DNA of 64,000 nt from Streptomyces collinus (GTDB lineage: Bacteria > Actinomycetota > Actinomycetes > Streptomycetales > Streptomycetaceae): the NCBI RefSeq assembly GCF_031348265.1, contig NZ_CP133771.1, forward strand, positions 7,192,001 to 7,256,000. The letters are read 5' to 3'. Below the pieces are notes generated by a model. The model saw only the letters and a list, made by a program, of their open reading frames with translations. It searched no databases and had not been told where the DNA came from. The first letter of the stretch is position 1; each line of letters starts with the position of its first letter. Positions 42,801-51,835 of the stretch are shown here, in pieces. A program made the translations under genes and the position numbers.

Positions 42801-44000
42801 GTGAACAAGCCGATACGCAACAGAGCCTTCACGGGCACGGCTCTCGCCCTGGCAGCCTCCGCGGTCCTGACCGCCTGCGGAGGAGAAGACACCTCCTCGC
42901 CCGACACGCAGGCCAAGAACGCTCCGGGAGCCAAGGCCGTAGCGGTCAAGGAACCGCTGGTCGCCACGTTCGACGGCGGCCTGTACGTCCTGGACGGCGA
43001 GAGCCTGAAGCTGGCCAAGACGATCGAGCTGCCCGGCTTCAACCGCCTCAACCCCGCGGGCGACGACTCCCACGTCATCGTCTCCACCGACGCCGGCTTC
43101 CGCGTCCTGAACGCCGCCGAGCAGACCTTCCCCGGCATCGAGTACAAGGGCGCCAAGCCCGGGCACGTCGTCCTGCACGCCGGCAAGACGGTGCTGTTCA
43201 CCGACGGCACCGGCGAGGTCAACGTCCTCGACCCCGACGACCTCGACGGCGGCGAGAAGCCGCAAGGCCGCACCTACACCTCCGCCGAGCCGCACCACGG
43301 CGTCGCCATCGAGCTGAGCAACGGCCACCTCCTCAGCACCCTCGGCACCGAGGAGAAGCGCACCGGCGCCCTCGTCCTCGACCAGAACAACAAGGAGATC
43401 AAGCGCAACGAGGACTGCCCCGGCGTCCACGGCGAGGCCGCGGCCAAGGGCGAGGCCGTCGGAATCGGCTGCGAGGACGGCCTCCTGATCTACAAGGACG
43501 GCAAGTTCACCAAGGTCGACGCCCCCGACGACTACGGCCGCATCGGCAACCAGCGAGGCAGCGACGCATCCCCGATCCTCCTCGGTGACTACAAGACCGA
43601 CCCGGAGGCCGAACTGGAGCGACCGACCCGCATCTCACTCATCAACACCGAGACCGCGAAGCTGCGCCTGGTCGACCTGGGCACCAGCTACTCCTTCCGC
43701 TCGCTCGGACGCGGACCGCACGGCGAGGCACTCGTCCTCGGCACCAACGGCATCCTTCACGTCATCGACCCGGAGACGGGCAAGGTGGAGAAGAAGATCC
43801 CCGTCGTGGACAAGTGGCAGGAGCCGCTGGACTGGCAGCAGGCCAGGCCCACCCTCTTCGTCCGCGACCACACCGCGTAAGTCTCCGAGCCGGGCAAGCG
43901 CAAGCTGCACGCCGTCGACATCGAGTCAGGGAAGAAGGCCACGTCCGTGACCCTGCCGAAGAGCACGAACGAGCTGTCCGGCGTGGTTGCCGGACATTGA
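42801..44000 (+). pseudogene. aztD: Second aztD copy with a premature in-frame stop
   Basis: It starts at GTG 42801 (GAAAGGA upstream) with a lipoprotein signal (LAASAVLTACGG) and repeat motifs typical of AztD (VATFDGGLYVLDGESL, HVVLHAGKTVLFTDG, PHGEALVLGTNGILHVIDPE). Translation stops at TAA 43878-43880 after RDHTA. In the same frame the sequence continues VSEPGKRKLHAVDIESGKKA ... NELSGVVAGH and a natural stop at 43998-44000. A single-base change of a TAC/TAT codon would explain this. The truncated product (359 aa) lacks the last propeller strands, which usually close the ring, so function is doubtful. Sequencing error is the main alternative. Confidence 0.75.
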
Positions 44001-44229
44001 TCCATCCACCTCGGCGAGGGGCGGGCCGGTGGAGTGGCCTGGTGCGCACCGCTCCCAGTGGTCACCAGGCAGCCGGTCCACCAGGGTGTGGCGCTTACTC
44101 TGCCGACGTCACTCCCCGCCCCTGGAGGATGGTTCGAGCCCCGATCACCTTGCTGCGGAACAGGTAGTTCGTACCTCAATGCTGGGCGATCCGGCCGTCG
44201 GAGAACAGCCCTCGTCCGCCTGCGCCGGT

Positions 44230-44350
44230 TGCCGACCGGCTCCGCGTGCGGTTCCCGCGCCGCAGCACGTCGCTCTCCTGATCACCATGGGGGACAACCC
44301 CGAGCGGCGCGTCGAGGCGGGAGCGCGCTGCAGCCGCGAAGCCTGGCTGG
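44230..44350 (+). pseudogene. Relic of an IS110-family transposase
   Basis: In one + strand frame it reads APQHVALLITMGDNPERR. The 34 bases at 44273-44306 are identical to 60370-60403 inside the IS110 element near the right end. Similarity fades on both sides. The rest of the 350-bp gap (44001-44353) shows no other gene. Confidence 0.65.
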
Positions 44351-44353
44351 GAC

Positions 44354-45442
44354 TCACCGGGGCACGGTGCTTTCTCGGACCACGAGGGTGGGCCGGAGAA
44401 GGACCTGTTCGGCCTTGGCGTCCGGGTCCTTGAGCCGGTCGAGGAGGAGGCGCATGGTGTGTCGTGCGACCAATTCCAGTGGCTGGGCGAGGCTGGTCAA
44501 TCCCGGGTCGACGAAGTGTGCGCCGACGCTGTCGTCGAATCCCACGACGCCGACGTCACGGCCGACGGCCAGTCCCCGCTCCCGGCACGCCTGGAGCGCA
44601 CCGATCGCGATCGTGTCGCTGACGCACACGAAGCCTGTCGGCGGCTGCTTCCTGTCGAGGAGTCGAACAGCGAGCTCCCGGCCCGTGCTGATCTCGTCGG
44701 ACCCGCGGACCGCGAGATCACGGGTCGAGAAGCCGTGTGCACGCATGGCGCGGCGCCAGCCGGACTCCCGGTCGTCCCCGAACCCGTTGCGCCCGTCCAA
44801 GCCCAAGTAGGCAATGCGCCGGTGACCGCGTTCGGCGAGATGGTCCACGGCCTGCTCCATACCGGCGGCGCCGTCGACGTCGACCCACCACGTGTCCGAC
44901 ATGGGATGACCCCAGGGGCGCCCGAAGGAGACGAAGGGAATGCCGCGTTCGCGTAGGAAGGTGATGCGAGGGTCGTGGTCCTGGGTGAAAGTGATCACGA
45001 AGCAGTCGACGGTGTTCGTGCTGAAGATCTCCTGGATGACCTGGATCTCTTCCTCGTCGGTGGCGGCGGGGTGGCAGTAGACCGCATGGTCGGCTCGGTG
45101 TGCCGCTACCGAGAGTTCGTAGAGAAAGCTCGCCCATACCCCGCCCGACTGACCTTCGGTGGTCGGCAACAGCCGAAAGCCCACGGCCCGCGGAGACTGC
45201 GTGCGCAGTGAACGCGCAGCCTGGTTGGGTCGGTAACCCAACTCGTCGACTGCTTTGAGGACCCGCCGCAACGTAGTTGGGCTGAGACGGTCCGGGGAGT
45301 TCAAGGCGTAGTGAACGGTCTGCTTGGAGACTCCCACCCGCGCCGCCACCATGGCCATGGTCGGCCTTGACGACGCGGACGTTCCCTCAGCGGCCGGCTT
45401 GCGACCGCGCTGCGGAACCGATGGTTGATCGGTAAAACTCAT
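44354..45442 (-). CDS. LacI-family transcriptional regulator
   Basis: This 362-residue protein has the LacI helix-turn-helix at about 25-75 (MAMVAARVGVSKQTVHYALN, LGYRPNQAARSLR) and a sugar-binding periplasmic-type domain (VVGFDDSVGAHFVDPGLTSLAQP near the end). It is divergent from the sugar ABC transporter and very likely represses it until the sugar is present. An operator-like repeat lies just upstream of its own start, suggesting autoregulation. The ATG was chosen because the HTH begins shortly afterward; about 28 upstream residues in frame look non-coding. Confidence 0.92.
   Translation of the reverse strand: MSFTDQPSVPQRGRKPAAEGTSASSRPTMAMVAARVGVSKQTVHYALNSPDRLSPTTLRRVLKAVDELGYRPNQAARSLRTQSPRAVGFRLLPTTEGQSGGVWASFLYELSVAAHRADHAVYCHPAATDEEEIQVIQEIFSTNTVDCFVITFTQDHDPRITFLRERGIPFVSFGRPWGHPMSDTWWVDVDGAAGMEQAVDHLAERGHRRIAYLGLDGRNGFGDDRESGWRRAMRAHGFSTRDLAVRGSDEISTGRELAVRLLDRKQPPTGFVCVSDTIAIGALQACRERGLAVGRDVGVVGFDDSVGAHFVDPGLTSLAQPLELVARHTMRLLLDRLKDPDAKAEQVLLRPTLVVRESTVPR
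45424..45439. promoter_or_regulatory. LacI-type operator at the regulator gene
   Basis: GTTGATCGGTAAAACT overlaps the region immediately before the LacI start. On the reverse strand it reads AGTTTTACCGATCAAC, similar to the two repeats at 45741-45776. Confidence 0.5.
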
Positions 45443-45706
45443 CCGTTCATTCTGGTGGGCAGGGAGTGCGACAGTCAAGCATGTTCGACCCCCGCCCGCC
45501 CGCAGCGTCGCGCCGATCAGGACCACAGGATCGCTGAGGGCTGTCGTCGAGCGTCCCCGGGTGTGTCATGCGCACGCCTCGCGCCGAGGACGCCCGTGAA
45601 CTGGTGGAATATCCGCGAAGTGGTCACGGGATATGCCGGGCCTCTCCCGATAGCGTCCCAGTGCAGGCGCCGCTGCGACGGTCACCTTCTCGTGCGTGCA
45701 GACCTC

Positions 45707-45736
45707 TTGACTTGCTGCGGCAAACGCCCCTACGGT
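45707..45736 (+). promoter_or_regulatory. Candidate promoter of the sugar ABC operon
   Basis: TTGACT, an 18-bp spacer, then TACGGT. The -35 is strong and the -10 weak. The start of transcription would fall in the first operator repeat at 45741. Confidence 0.5.
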
Positions 45737-45740
45737 CCCC

Positions 45741-45776
45741 GTTTTATCGGTAACACAAAGGTTTTATCGATGACAC
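45741..45776. promoter_or_regulatory. Paired LacI-type operator repeats
   Basis: GTTTTATCGGTAACAC and GTTTTATCGATGACAC are direct repeats spaced 20 bp apart, two helical turns. Each contains a near-palindrome of the TTTATCGRTAAA type recognised by many LacI regulators. Confidence 0.65.
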
Positions 45777-45881
45777 CGAGAGCCCGCGAACCTGCGCCCA
45801 CAAGCTCGACCAGGCGCCGTGACGCGGCGAAACGATCAAGGGCTGCTCTACGGCGACGTACCGTCAGCGGAAGGGACGACT

Positions 45882-47219
45882 GTGTTCAGAAGCAGGAATG
45901 TGATCAAGGAGGCGGCTGCCGCCTCGACTGTTGACCGCCGCAACCTCCTCAAGGCGGGCATGTTCGCCGGTCTCGGTCTGGCCGCCGCGCCCGCGCTCGC
46001 GGCATGCGGCGGTGGCTCCGCGGGGAGTGGACCTGGACTGAAGTGGGCGGGTTGGGACGGGCCGCCCCAGTCGGAAGTGTTCCGTCGGTTCTCCGAGAAG
46101 ATGACCGAGAAACTGGGCGTGAAGGTCACTTACCAACAGGTCGTGGGTGACTACCTCTCCAAGCTGCTGCCGCAACTGTCGGCCGGCGCCGCTCCCGACG
46201 CCTTCTACGTCGGTGACATCTACATGGCCAAGCTGATCGAGACCAAGCAGGTGCTCGACCTCACCGACTACCTGGACAGTGGCAGCGCCGCGGTCAGGCT
46301 CGATGACTTCCACGAAGGGCTGTACCGGTGGTGCAGGCCCGCGGACGGCAGCCCCGGGCTGTACGGGCTGCCGGTGGACTGCAGTCCGTTGGTGTTCTGG
46401 TTCAACAAGGACCTCTTGGCCGAGGCGGGCGTCAGCACCGACCCGGCCGCCCGGTTCGAGGCGGGCACCTGGACCCAGGGCGCGCTGACCGACCTGCTCG
46501 ACAAGATCCGCGCCACCAAGAAGAGGGGGCTGGTGCTCAATGGCAGCAACTGGTTCGACTGGTTCGGCTGGATGTCCACCTTCGGCGGGACGCTCTTCGA
46601 CGAGTCCGGTAAGGCGGTGTTCGACGCCGACCCCAAGTCCCAGGAGGCGCTGGCATGGCTGTTCGAGCAGTTGAAGTCGGGAAACATCACCTACTCCGGC
46701 GCCCTCCCGCAGGGACAGGGCCCTGACGTGCTGTTCTACGCCGGCCAGCTGGCCTGCCTCACCTACCCCCGCGTCATCCTGCCGAACATGAAGAAGGTCA
46801 AGTTCGGCTTCGATATCACCCCCTTGCCCTCCCTGTCCGGTAAGGACGTCATGCCGGTACCGGTCAACACGGCGGCGCTGTCGGTCAACGCCAAGTCCAA
46901 GAACCAGGCCAAGGCGCTGGAGTTCCTCGGCAACTTCCTGAACGCCGAGGGGCAGAGGTTCCGCCTGTCCGGCGGCGGCAACGCGGTGCCGTCGATCAAG
47001 GGCCTGGACGACGTCGTCACCGAGGGCAACGTGCCCGCGCACGGCAGCCTGTTCAACGATGTCGCGGCCAAGGGCTACGCCGTCCCCAGCGCGATCGCCA
47101 GCAACGCGAAGGTCGCCCGAGAGCTCCCGGTGATGGTGGACAAGATGCTCAAGGCGGGCAACGAGACGCCGCGTTCGTTCAGCGGCAAGGTGGTCAAGCT
47201 GATCAACGGGGGCGCCTGA
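45882..47219 (+). CDS. Sugar ABC transporter substrate-binding lipoprotein
   Basis: This 445-residue family 1 extracellular solute-binding protein has a Tat-type lipoprotein signal (RRNLLKAGMFAGLGLAAAPA, lipobox ALAAC). Domain features include KWAGWDGPPQSEVF, VGDIYMAKLIE, LYGLPVDCSPLVFWFNKDLL and WFDWFGWMSTFGGTLFDE. It would capture a di- or oligosaccharide. I chose GTG 45882 with GGAAGGG upstream; an earlier in-frame start would add 21 residues. The gene's stop overlaps the first permease start (TGATG). No ATPase gene is present; such systems often share MsiK. Confidence 0.92.
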   Translation: MFRSRNVIKEAAAASTVDRRNLLKAGMFAGLGLAAAPALAACGGGSAGSGPGLKWAGWDGPPQSEVFRRFSEKMTEKLGVKVTYQQVVGDYLSKLLPQLSAGAAPDAFYVGDIYMAKLIETKQVLDLTDYLDSGSAAVRLDDFHEGLYRWCRPADGSPGLYGLPVDCSPLVFWFNKDLLAEAGVSTDPAARFEAGTWTQGALTDLLDKIRATKKRGLVLNGSNWFDWFGWMSTFGGTLFDESGKAVFDADPKSQEALAWLFEQLKSGNITYSGALPQGQGPDVLFYAGQLACLTYPRVILPNMKKVKFGFDITPLPSLSGKDVMPVPVNTAALSVNAKSKNQAKALEFLGNFLNAEGQRFRLSGGGNAVPSIKGLDDVVTEGNVPAHGSLFNDVAAKGYAVPSAIASNAKVARELPVMVDKMLKAGNETPRSFSGKVVKLINGGA

Positions 47220-48178
47220 TGGCCGTCAGCAGCGCCGGTTCCCGGGCCCGGGCGCGGCTGACGTCCGCGGACCCGGACGTCCACCCGGACCGCCGGAGCC
47301 GGCGTCGGCGGGGCCGGGACACGGCCGCGGGATACCTGTTCCTGGCGCCCCAGTTGCTGGGGCTGGTGGTGTTCATGGTCGGCCCGCTGCTGTTCGCCCT
47401 GGTGCTGGCGTTCTACCACTGGGACGGGTTCGGCACCCGGTCCTTCGCGGGCCTGTCCAACTTCACGGAGGTCATGTCCTCCCAGCGCATTCAGCGCGCG
47501 GCGGTCAACACCGTCTGGTTCACGGTGTTGCAGGTGCCGGGACTGATGCTCACGGGATTGTTCTTCGCCCTGCTGATGCAGCGTGCCGGCAAGCTGACCC
47601 CGGTGTACCGGCTGGCGTTCTTCGCCCCGGTGATCACCTCTTCGGTCGCGGTCGCGGCGATCTGGCTGTGGCTCTTCAACCCCGACATCAGCCCGGTCAA
47701 CAACGCGCTACGCGGGATCGGGCTGCCCGCGCCGAACTGGCTGCAGGACGCCCGGTTCGTCATCCCCGCCTTCGCGATCGTCGGGATCTGGCAGGGCCTG
47801 GGCTACCAGCTGATCATGTTCATGGCCGGGCTGCAGAGCATCGACCGCTCGTTCCTGGAGGCCGCCGTGCTGGACGGCTGTTCGGAGTGGCAGAAGCTGC
47901 GGCACGTCACCATCCCGCTGCTGTCCCCGACCATCCTGTTCCTCTCCATCACCTCGATCATTGGCTCCTTCCAGGTGTTCGACTACATCTACGTCTTCTT
48001 CGACGACAGGGCTCCGGACTCCGCCCGCACCATCGTCTACGAGGTGGTCCGGATCGCCTTCGGTGAGTTCAACTTCGGGGCGGCATCGGCTCTCGCCTTC
48101 CTCCTGTTCCTGGCCCTGCTCGTAGTCACCGGCTGCCAGCTCGCAGCCCAGAAGAAGTGGGTGCACTACACAGAATGA
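47219..48178 (+). CDS. Sugar ABC transporter permease (MalF type)
   Basis: This 319-residue protein has six hydrophobic spans starting at AAGYLFLAPQLLGLVVFMVG and the permease EAA-type loop (LEAAVLDGCSEWQKLRHVTIPLLSP, about 217-240) that docks the ATPase. The first 40 residues are basic and hydrophilic. It is coupled on both sides (TGATG before, ATGA after), so it is made in step with the binding protein and second permease. Confidence 0.93.
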   Translation: MAVSSAGSRARARLTSADPDVHPDRRSRRRRGRDTAAGYLFLAPQLLGLVVFMVGPLLFALVLAFYHWDGFGTRSFAGLSNFTEVMSSQRIQRAAVNTVWFTVLQVPGLMLTGLFFALLMQRAGKLTPVYRLAFFAPVITSSVAVAAIWLWLFNPDISPVNNALRGIGLPAPNWLQDARFVIPAFAIVGIWQGLGYQLIMFMAGLQSIDRSFLEAAVLDGCSEWQKLRHVTIPLLSPTILFLSITSIIGSFQVFDYIYVFFDDRAPDSARTIVYEVVRIAFGEFNFGAASALAFLLFLALLVVTGCQLAAQKKWVHYTE

Positions 48179-49062
48179 GTACTTTCTCCGACACCCTCAG
48201 CCGCGCGGTCACGACCGCCAAGGGGGCTTCCGGCTCCGGCCGGCCCGCCCGTCGCAAACTGCTGCTGCACGCGGTCCTCGTCGTCTGCGCCATCGGCATG
48301 GCGCTGCCGTTCGCCTGGATGCTGTTCTCCTCGTTCAAACCCTTGAGCGAGATCTTCGTACAGCCGCCCAAGCTCTTGCCTCAGGACTGGACCGAGCAGG
48401 GCTACCGCACCGCTCTGGGCGGGGCCGACTTCGTCCGCGGGTTCTGGAACAGCACCTACATCGCCCTGACGGTCACCGCGGTCTCCCTGCTCACCTCGGC
48501 GATGGCCGCCTACGCGTTCTCGCGGATCGACTTCTGGGGCCGCCGCCCGCTGTTCATTGTCTTCCTTGCGACCATGATGGTCCCCGGCCAGCTCACGATC
48601 ATCCCGCTGTACATCATCATGGGCTGGCTGGGCTGGGTGGACACCCATGCCGCGATCATCGTGCCGCCCGCACTGTTCAACGCCTTCGGCGTCTTCCTGC
48701 TGCGTCAGTACATCAAAGGCATCCCCGTGGAGTTGGAGGAAGCCGCCCAGATCGACGGCGCCGGGCGGGTGCGCCGGTTCGTGACGATCATCCTGCCGCT
48801 GCTGCGCACCCCTCTCACGGCGCTGGGGATCTTCACCTTCCTCGGCCAGTGGAACAACTTCTTCTTCCCGCTGATCTTCCTGAACAGCTCCGAGAAGTTC
48901 ACGCTGCCGCTGCTGGTCAACCAGTTCAAGGGCCAGTACGTCTCTGACTGGCCCGCTCTGATGGCCGCCACGACATTGCTGGCGGCGCCGATGTTGATCG
49001 TGTTCGCGTTCGCGCAACGCCAGATCGTCGAAGGCATCGCCCTGTCCGGCTCCAAGTCCTGA
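48175..49062 (+). CDS. Sugar ABC transporter permease (MalG type)
   Basis: This 295-residue protein has six spans and the EAA loop (LEEAAQIDGAGRVRRFVTIILPLL, about 189-212). PFAWMLFSSFKPLSEIF near the N-terminus is typical of MalG-type permeases. With the previous gene it forms the transmembrane channel. A 106-bp gap without further features leads to the GH65 gene, which is probably in the same operon. Confidence 0.93.
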   Translation: MSTFSDTLSRAVTTAKGASGSGRPARRKLLLHAVLVVCAIGMALPFAWMLFSSFKPLSEIFVQPPKLLPQDWTEQGYRTALGGADFVRGFWNSTYIALTVTAVSLLTSAMAAYAFSRIDFWGRRPLFIVFLATMMVPGQLTIIPLYIIMGWLGWVDTHAAIIVPPALFNAFGVFLLRQYIKGIPVELEEAAQIDGAGRVRRFVTIILPLLRTPLTALGIFTFLGQWNNFFFPLIFLNSSEKFTLPLLVNQFKGQYVSDWPALMAATTLLAAPMLIVFAFAQRQIVEGIALSGSKS

Positions 49063-49168
49063 GCCACGCACATTCAGAAGGCCGGCCATCGAACTCCGGG
49101 CTACGCCCAGCCACCCAGCGCACCCAGCCCACGCACCCCACAACAAGACCTATCAGAGAAGGGCACGC

Positions 49169-51481
49169 ATGACCCCCCACGGAGACCCCTCCGACCAGGG
49201 CAACCCCACCCACGACCCGGCACCCGCGCGGTCCCGGCACGCCCCTCCCGGTCACGACGACCACACCACCACCGCCACAGAAGAATCCCGGCCCGACACC
49301 GGGTGGACGCTCAGCACGACCGAAACCGACGATGACTACGCCCCGACCTTCCTCGCCAACGGCTATTTCGGTGGCCGGATCCCCGCGGCGGGGACGGGAT
49401 ACGCGACGGCGCCGATCGAAGCCCAGGCGCACCTGGCCGGGTTCTTCGCCCAGGACGGCCCGATCGAGAAGTACGCGAACATCCCGACTTGGTCCACGCT
49501 CGCGTTCTCCGACGAGTCGGGCACCTACGGCTGGCTGCCACAGGCGGCACGGGCAGGTGAACAGGACGACCCGGAGCAGGGAGCGGTCAGCGACTACCGG
49601 CAGACACTGGACCTGCGGGCCGGGTTGCTGACCACCCAGGCGACGTGGACCTCACCGGCGGGCCGCCGCACCGATCTCACGTATCAGGTACTGGTCCACC
49701 GGGCCCGGCATCGGGTGGCCGCCGTCCAGCTCACCTTCACCCCGCACTGGAGTGGCAGCGCGCGCGTGTCCGGGGTCTTCGACGGGACCAGCGCAAGGCT
49801 GACCGAACAGTCGATCAAGGGCTACGACGGTACGGCGGCCGAGTCGTACGAGACGGTGACCACGCTCGGCACGGGTATCACCGCAGCGCTCGCGTCGCGA
49901 CTGGAACTGCCCACCGGGGTGGCGGCACACGTCGCCGAGTTCGAGACCGACGAGGTCCAGTCGGTTGGTGTGCAGGCGACCTTCGATGTGGAGGCCGGCA
50001 GCACGTACACGGTCACCAAGTACGTCGGCGTGGCCAGTTCCCAGGACTGCGAAGACCCGTTGCCGGCTGCTCGCGCCGCCTCGGCGGCCGCGGCGGACAC
50101 CGGGTACGGTGACCTGCTGACCGAGCACAAGGTGGCGTGGGACGACCTGTGGCGGGCCGACATCGAGGTCCTGGGGGATCCGGTGCTGCAGCTGCAGGTC
50201 CGCGCGAGCATGTTCTACCTGCTGCAGAGCACCCGCGCCGGGGTGAATTGGAGCCTGTCCCCGTGCGGCCTGTCCGGCGACGGATACAACGGGCACGTCT
50301 TCTGGGACACCGAGACCTGGATGTATCCAGCGCTGCTGGCCCAGCACCCGGACATCGCGGCGGGCATGAACACCTATCGACAGCAGCGTCTGGCCGCGGC
50401 CCAGGCGTACGCGGCCCGGACAGGGTTCGGGGGTGCGAGGTTCCCCTGGGAGAGCGCGCTGCACGGAGACGAACAGACCCCACCCGGCTGGGAAATGGGT
50501 GACCTCGAGCACCACATCACCGCCGACGTCGCACTCGCCCACTGGCAGTACTACCTCGCCACCGGCGATCGCGACTGGCTCGCCGAGAACGCCTGGCCGG
50601 TGCTGAAGGGTGCCGCCGAGTTCTGGGTGAGCTCCGCCGTTCCCCACGACGACGGCGGCTATGACATCAACCAGGTGATGGGCCCGGACGAATACCACTT
50701 CCCGGTCGACAACAGCGTGTACACCAACGTCGCGGCCGCGGAGACCCTGCGGATCGCCACCCAGGCGGCGAAGGTCGTGGGCGTGGCCGCGGACCCCGAG
50801 TGGGAACGGGTCGCCGACGGCCTGCGGGTCCCGTACGACGAGGATCTGGGCATCCATCCGCAGTACGACGGCTACGACGGCGAAACCATCAAGCAGGCCG
50901 ACGTGGTGATGCTGCAGTACCCCTGGGAGCACCCCATGCCCGCCGAGGTCGCGCGGAACGATCTCGACCACTACGTGCCGCGCACCGACCCCGACGGGCC
51001 GTCCATGACCGACTCCATCCACTCCATCGCCCACGCCGCACTGGGTACGCCCGGCTCCGCAGCCTACGACTTCATGCGGCGCAGCGTGGACCCGTTCATA
51101 CGCGGACCGTTCAACCAGTTCGCCGAGGGACGTAACGGAGGCGCGTTCACGTTCACCACCGGACAGGGCGGCTTCCTGCAGGTGTTCCTCTACGGCTTCA
51201 GCGGGATGCGCTGGCGTGAAGACCGACTCAGGCTCGACCCGACCCTGCCACCTCAGTTGGACGGCCTCACCCTGCGCCGGATGCTGTGGCAGGGACGCGA
51301 GTTCGACGTCGAGATCGGCCCGGAGCACACCACGATGACGCTGACCGGAGGTCTCCCGACGCAAGTAGAGGTCGCGGGCGCGACACACCCACTGCGTCAG
51401 GGCGCACCGCTGATCCTGCCAACCCGCCGGCCTGACCCGCTGCCCACCAGTGACCTCGCCGGTGCGTCGCGGAGAGCGTGA
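49169..51481 (+). CDS. GH65-family glycosidase or phosphorylase, cytosolic
   Basis: This 770-residue protein lacks a signal peptide. GH65 features: NGYFGGRIPAAG near residue 65, HVFWDTETWMYPALL (about 376), EMGDLEHHITADVALA, and the catalytic acid Glu in QVMGPDEYHFPVDNSVYTN (about 513). GH65 contains inverting disaccharide phosphorylases (maltose, trehalose, kojibiose, nigerose) and hydrolases related to acid trehalase. The DETWM-like and PDEYH patterns lean toward the hydrolase-like group, but I cannot decide. Located after a sugar transporter, it probably splits the imported alpha-glucoside. It has a ribosome site (AGAGAAGGG) before the ATG. Confidence 0.85.
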   Translation: MTPHGDPSDQGNPTHDPAPARSRHAPPGHDDHTTTATEESRPDTGWTLSTTETDDDYAPTFLANGYFGGRIPAAGTGYATAPIEAQAHLAGFFAQDGPIEKYANIPTWSTLAFSDESGTYGWLPQAARAGEQDDPEQGAVSDYRQTLDLRAGLLTTQATWTSPAGRRTDLTYQVLVHRARHRVAAVQLTFTPHWSGSARVSGVFDGTSARLTEQSIKGYDGTAAESYETVTTLGTGITAALASRLELPTGVAAHVAEFETDEVQSVGVQATFDVEAGSTYTVTKYVGVASSQDCEDPLPAARAASAAAADTGYGDLLTEHKVAWDDLWRADIEVLGDPVLQLQVRASMFYLLQSTRAGVNWSLSPCGLSGDGYNGHVFWDTETWMYPALLAQHPDIAAGMNTYRQQRLAAAQAYAARTGFGGARFPWESALHGDEQTPPGWEMGDLEHHITADVALAHWQYYLATGDRDWLAENAWPVLKGAAEFWVSSAVPHDDGGYDINQVMGPDEYHFPVDNSVYTNVAAAETLRIATQAAKVVGVAADPEWERVADGLRVPYDEDLGIHPQYDGYDGETIKQADVVMLQYPWEHPMPAEVARNDLDHYVPRTDPDGPSMTDSIHSIAHAALGTPGSAAYDFMRRSVDPFIRGPFNQFAEGRNGGAFTFTTGQGGFLQVFLYGFSGMRWREDRLRLDPTLPPQLDGLTLRRMLWQGREFDVEIGPEHTTMTLTGGLPTQVEVAGATHPLRQGAPLILPTRRPDPLPTSDLAGASRRA

Positions 51482-51507
51482 CCGCAAGTTCGCGGTCCCT
51501 CTCCGCG
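51468..51507 (+). terminator. Nested hairpin terminator at the GH65 3' end
   Basis: The outer arms CGCGGAGAG / CTCTCCGCG enclose inner arms GACCGC / GCGGTC. The GH65 stop codon lies inside the stem. It may reduce read-through into the GH3 gene. Confidence 0.75.
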
Positions 51508-51835
51508 TCCATCAGCGCCGCGACAGGCAATCCGGCCACCGCCTGACCATCCACGACGCCGTTGCTGCCCGCCGCAAGCCGGTCATCACCGCCAGTCCTA
51601 GTGGCGGCGCATCAGGCCCAGGGCACCAACCAACTGCGACTGGTGGCCCGCGGACGCGAAGGGGGCCCCGCGGATCCCTGAGCGAAGCGGTGCCGCCTGC
51701 GACACCTTCGTCCGCAGCCCGAACCCAACCTCCACCGGTACGGCAACGTGGCCAAGGCCATCGCGCTTGCAGGCGTACCCCGCAGGCAACGGCGTCTGAT
51801 GCACCGTCTCGACAGTTTCCCAGGAGATCGAACTC
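51508..51835. other. Intergenic region before the GH3 gene
   Basis: I see no gene, clear promoter or repeat in these 328 bases. Open frames here have no ribosome sites and no family resemblance. Confidence 0.5.

Noticed and set aside
44001..44229. Possible tRNA-like or attachment site after aztD2
   Set aside because: No cloverleaf, no tRNA 3' end and no matching direct repeat found by eye.
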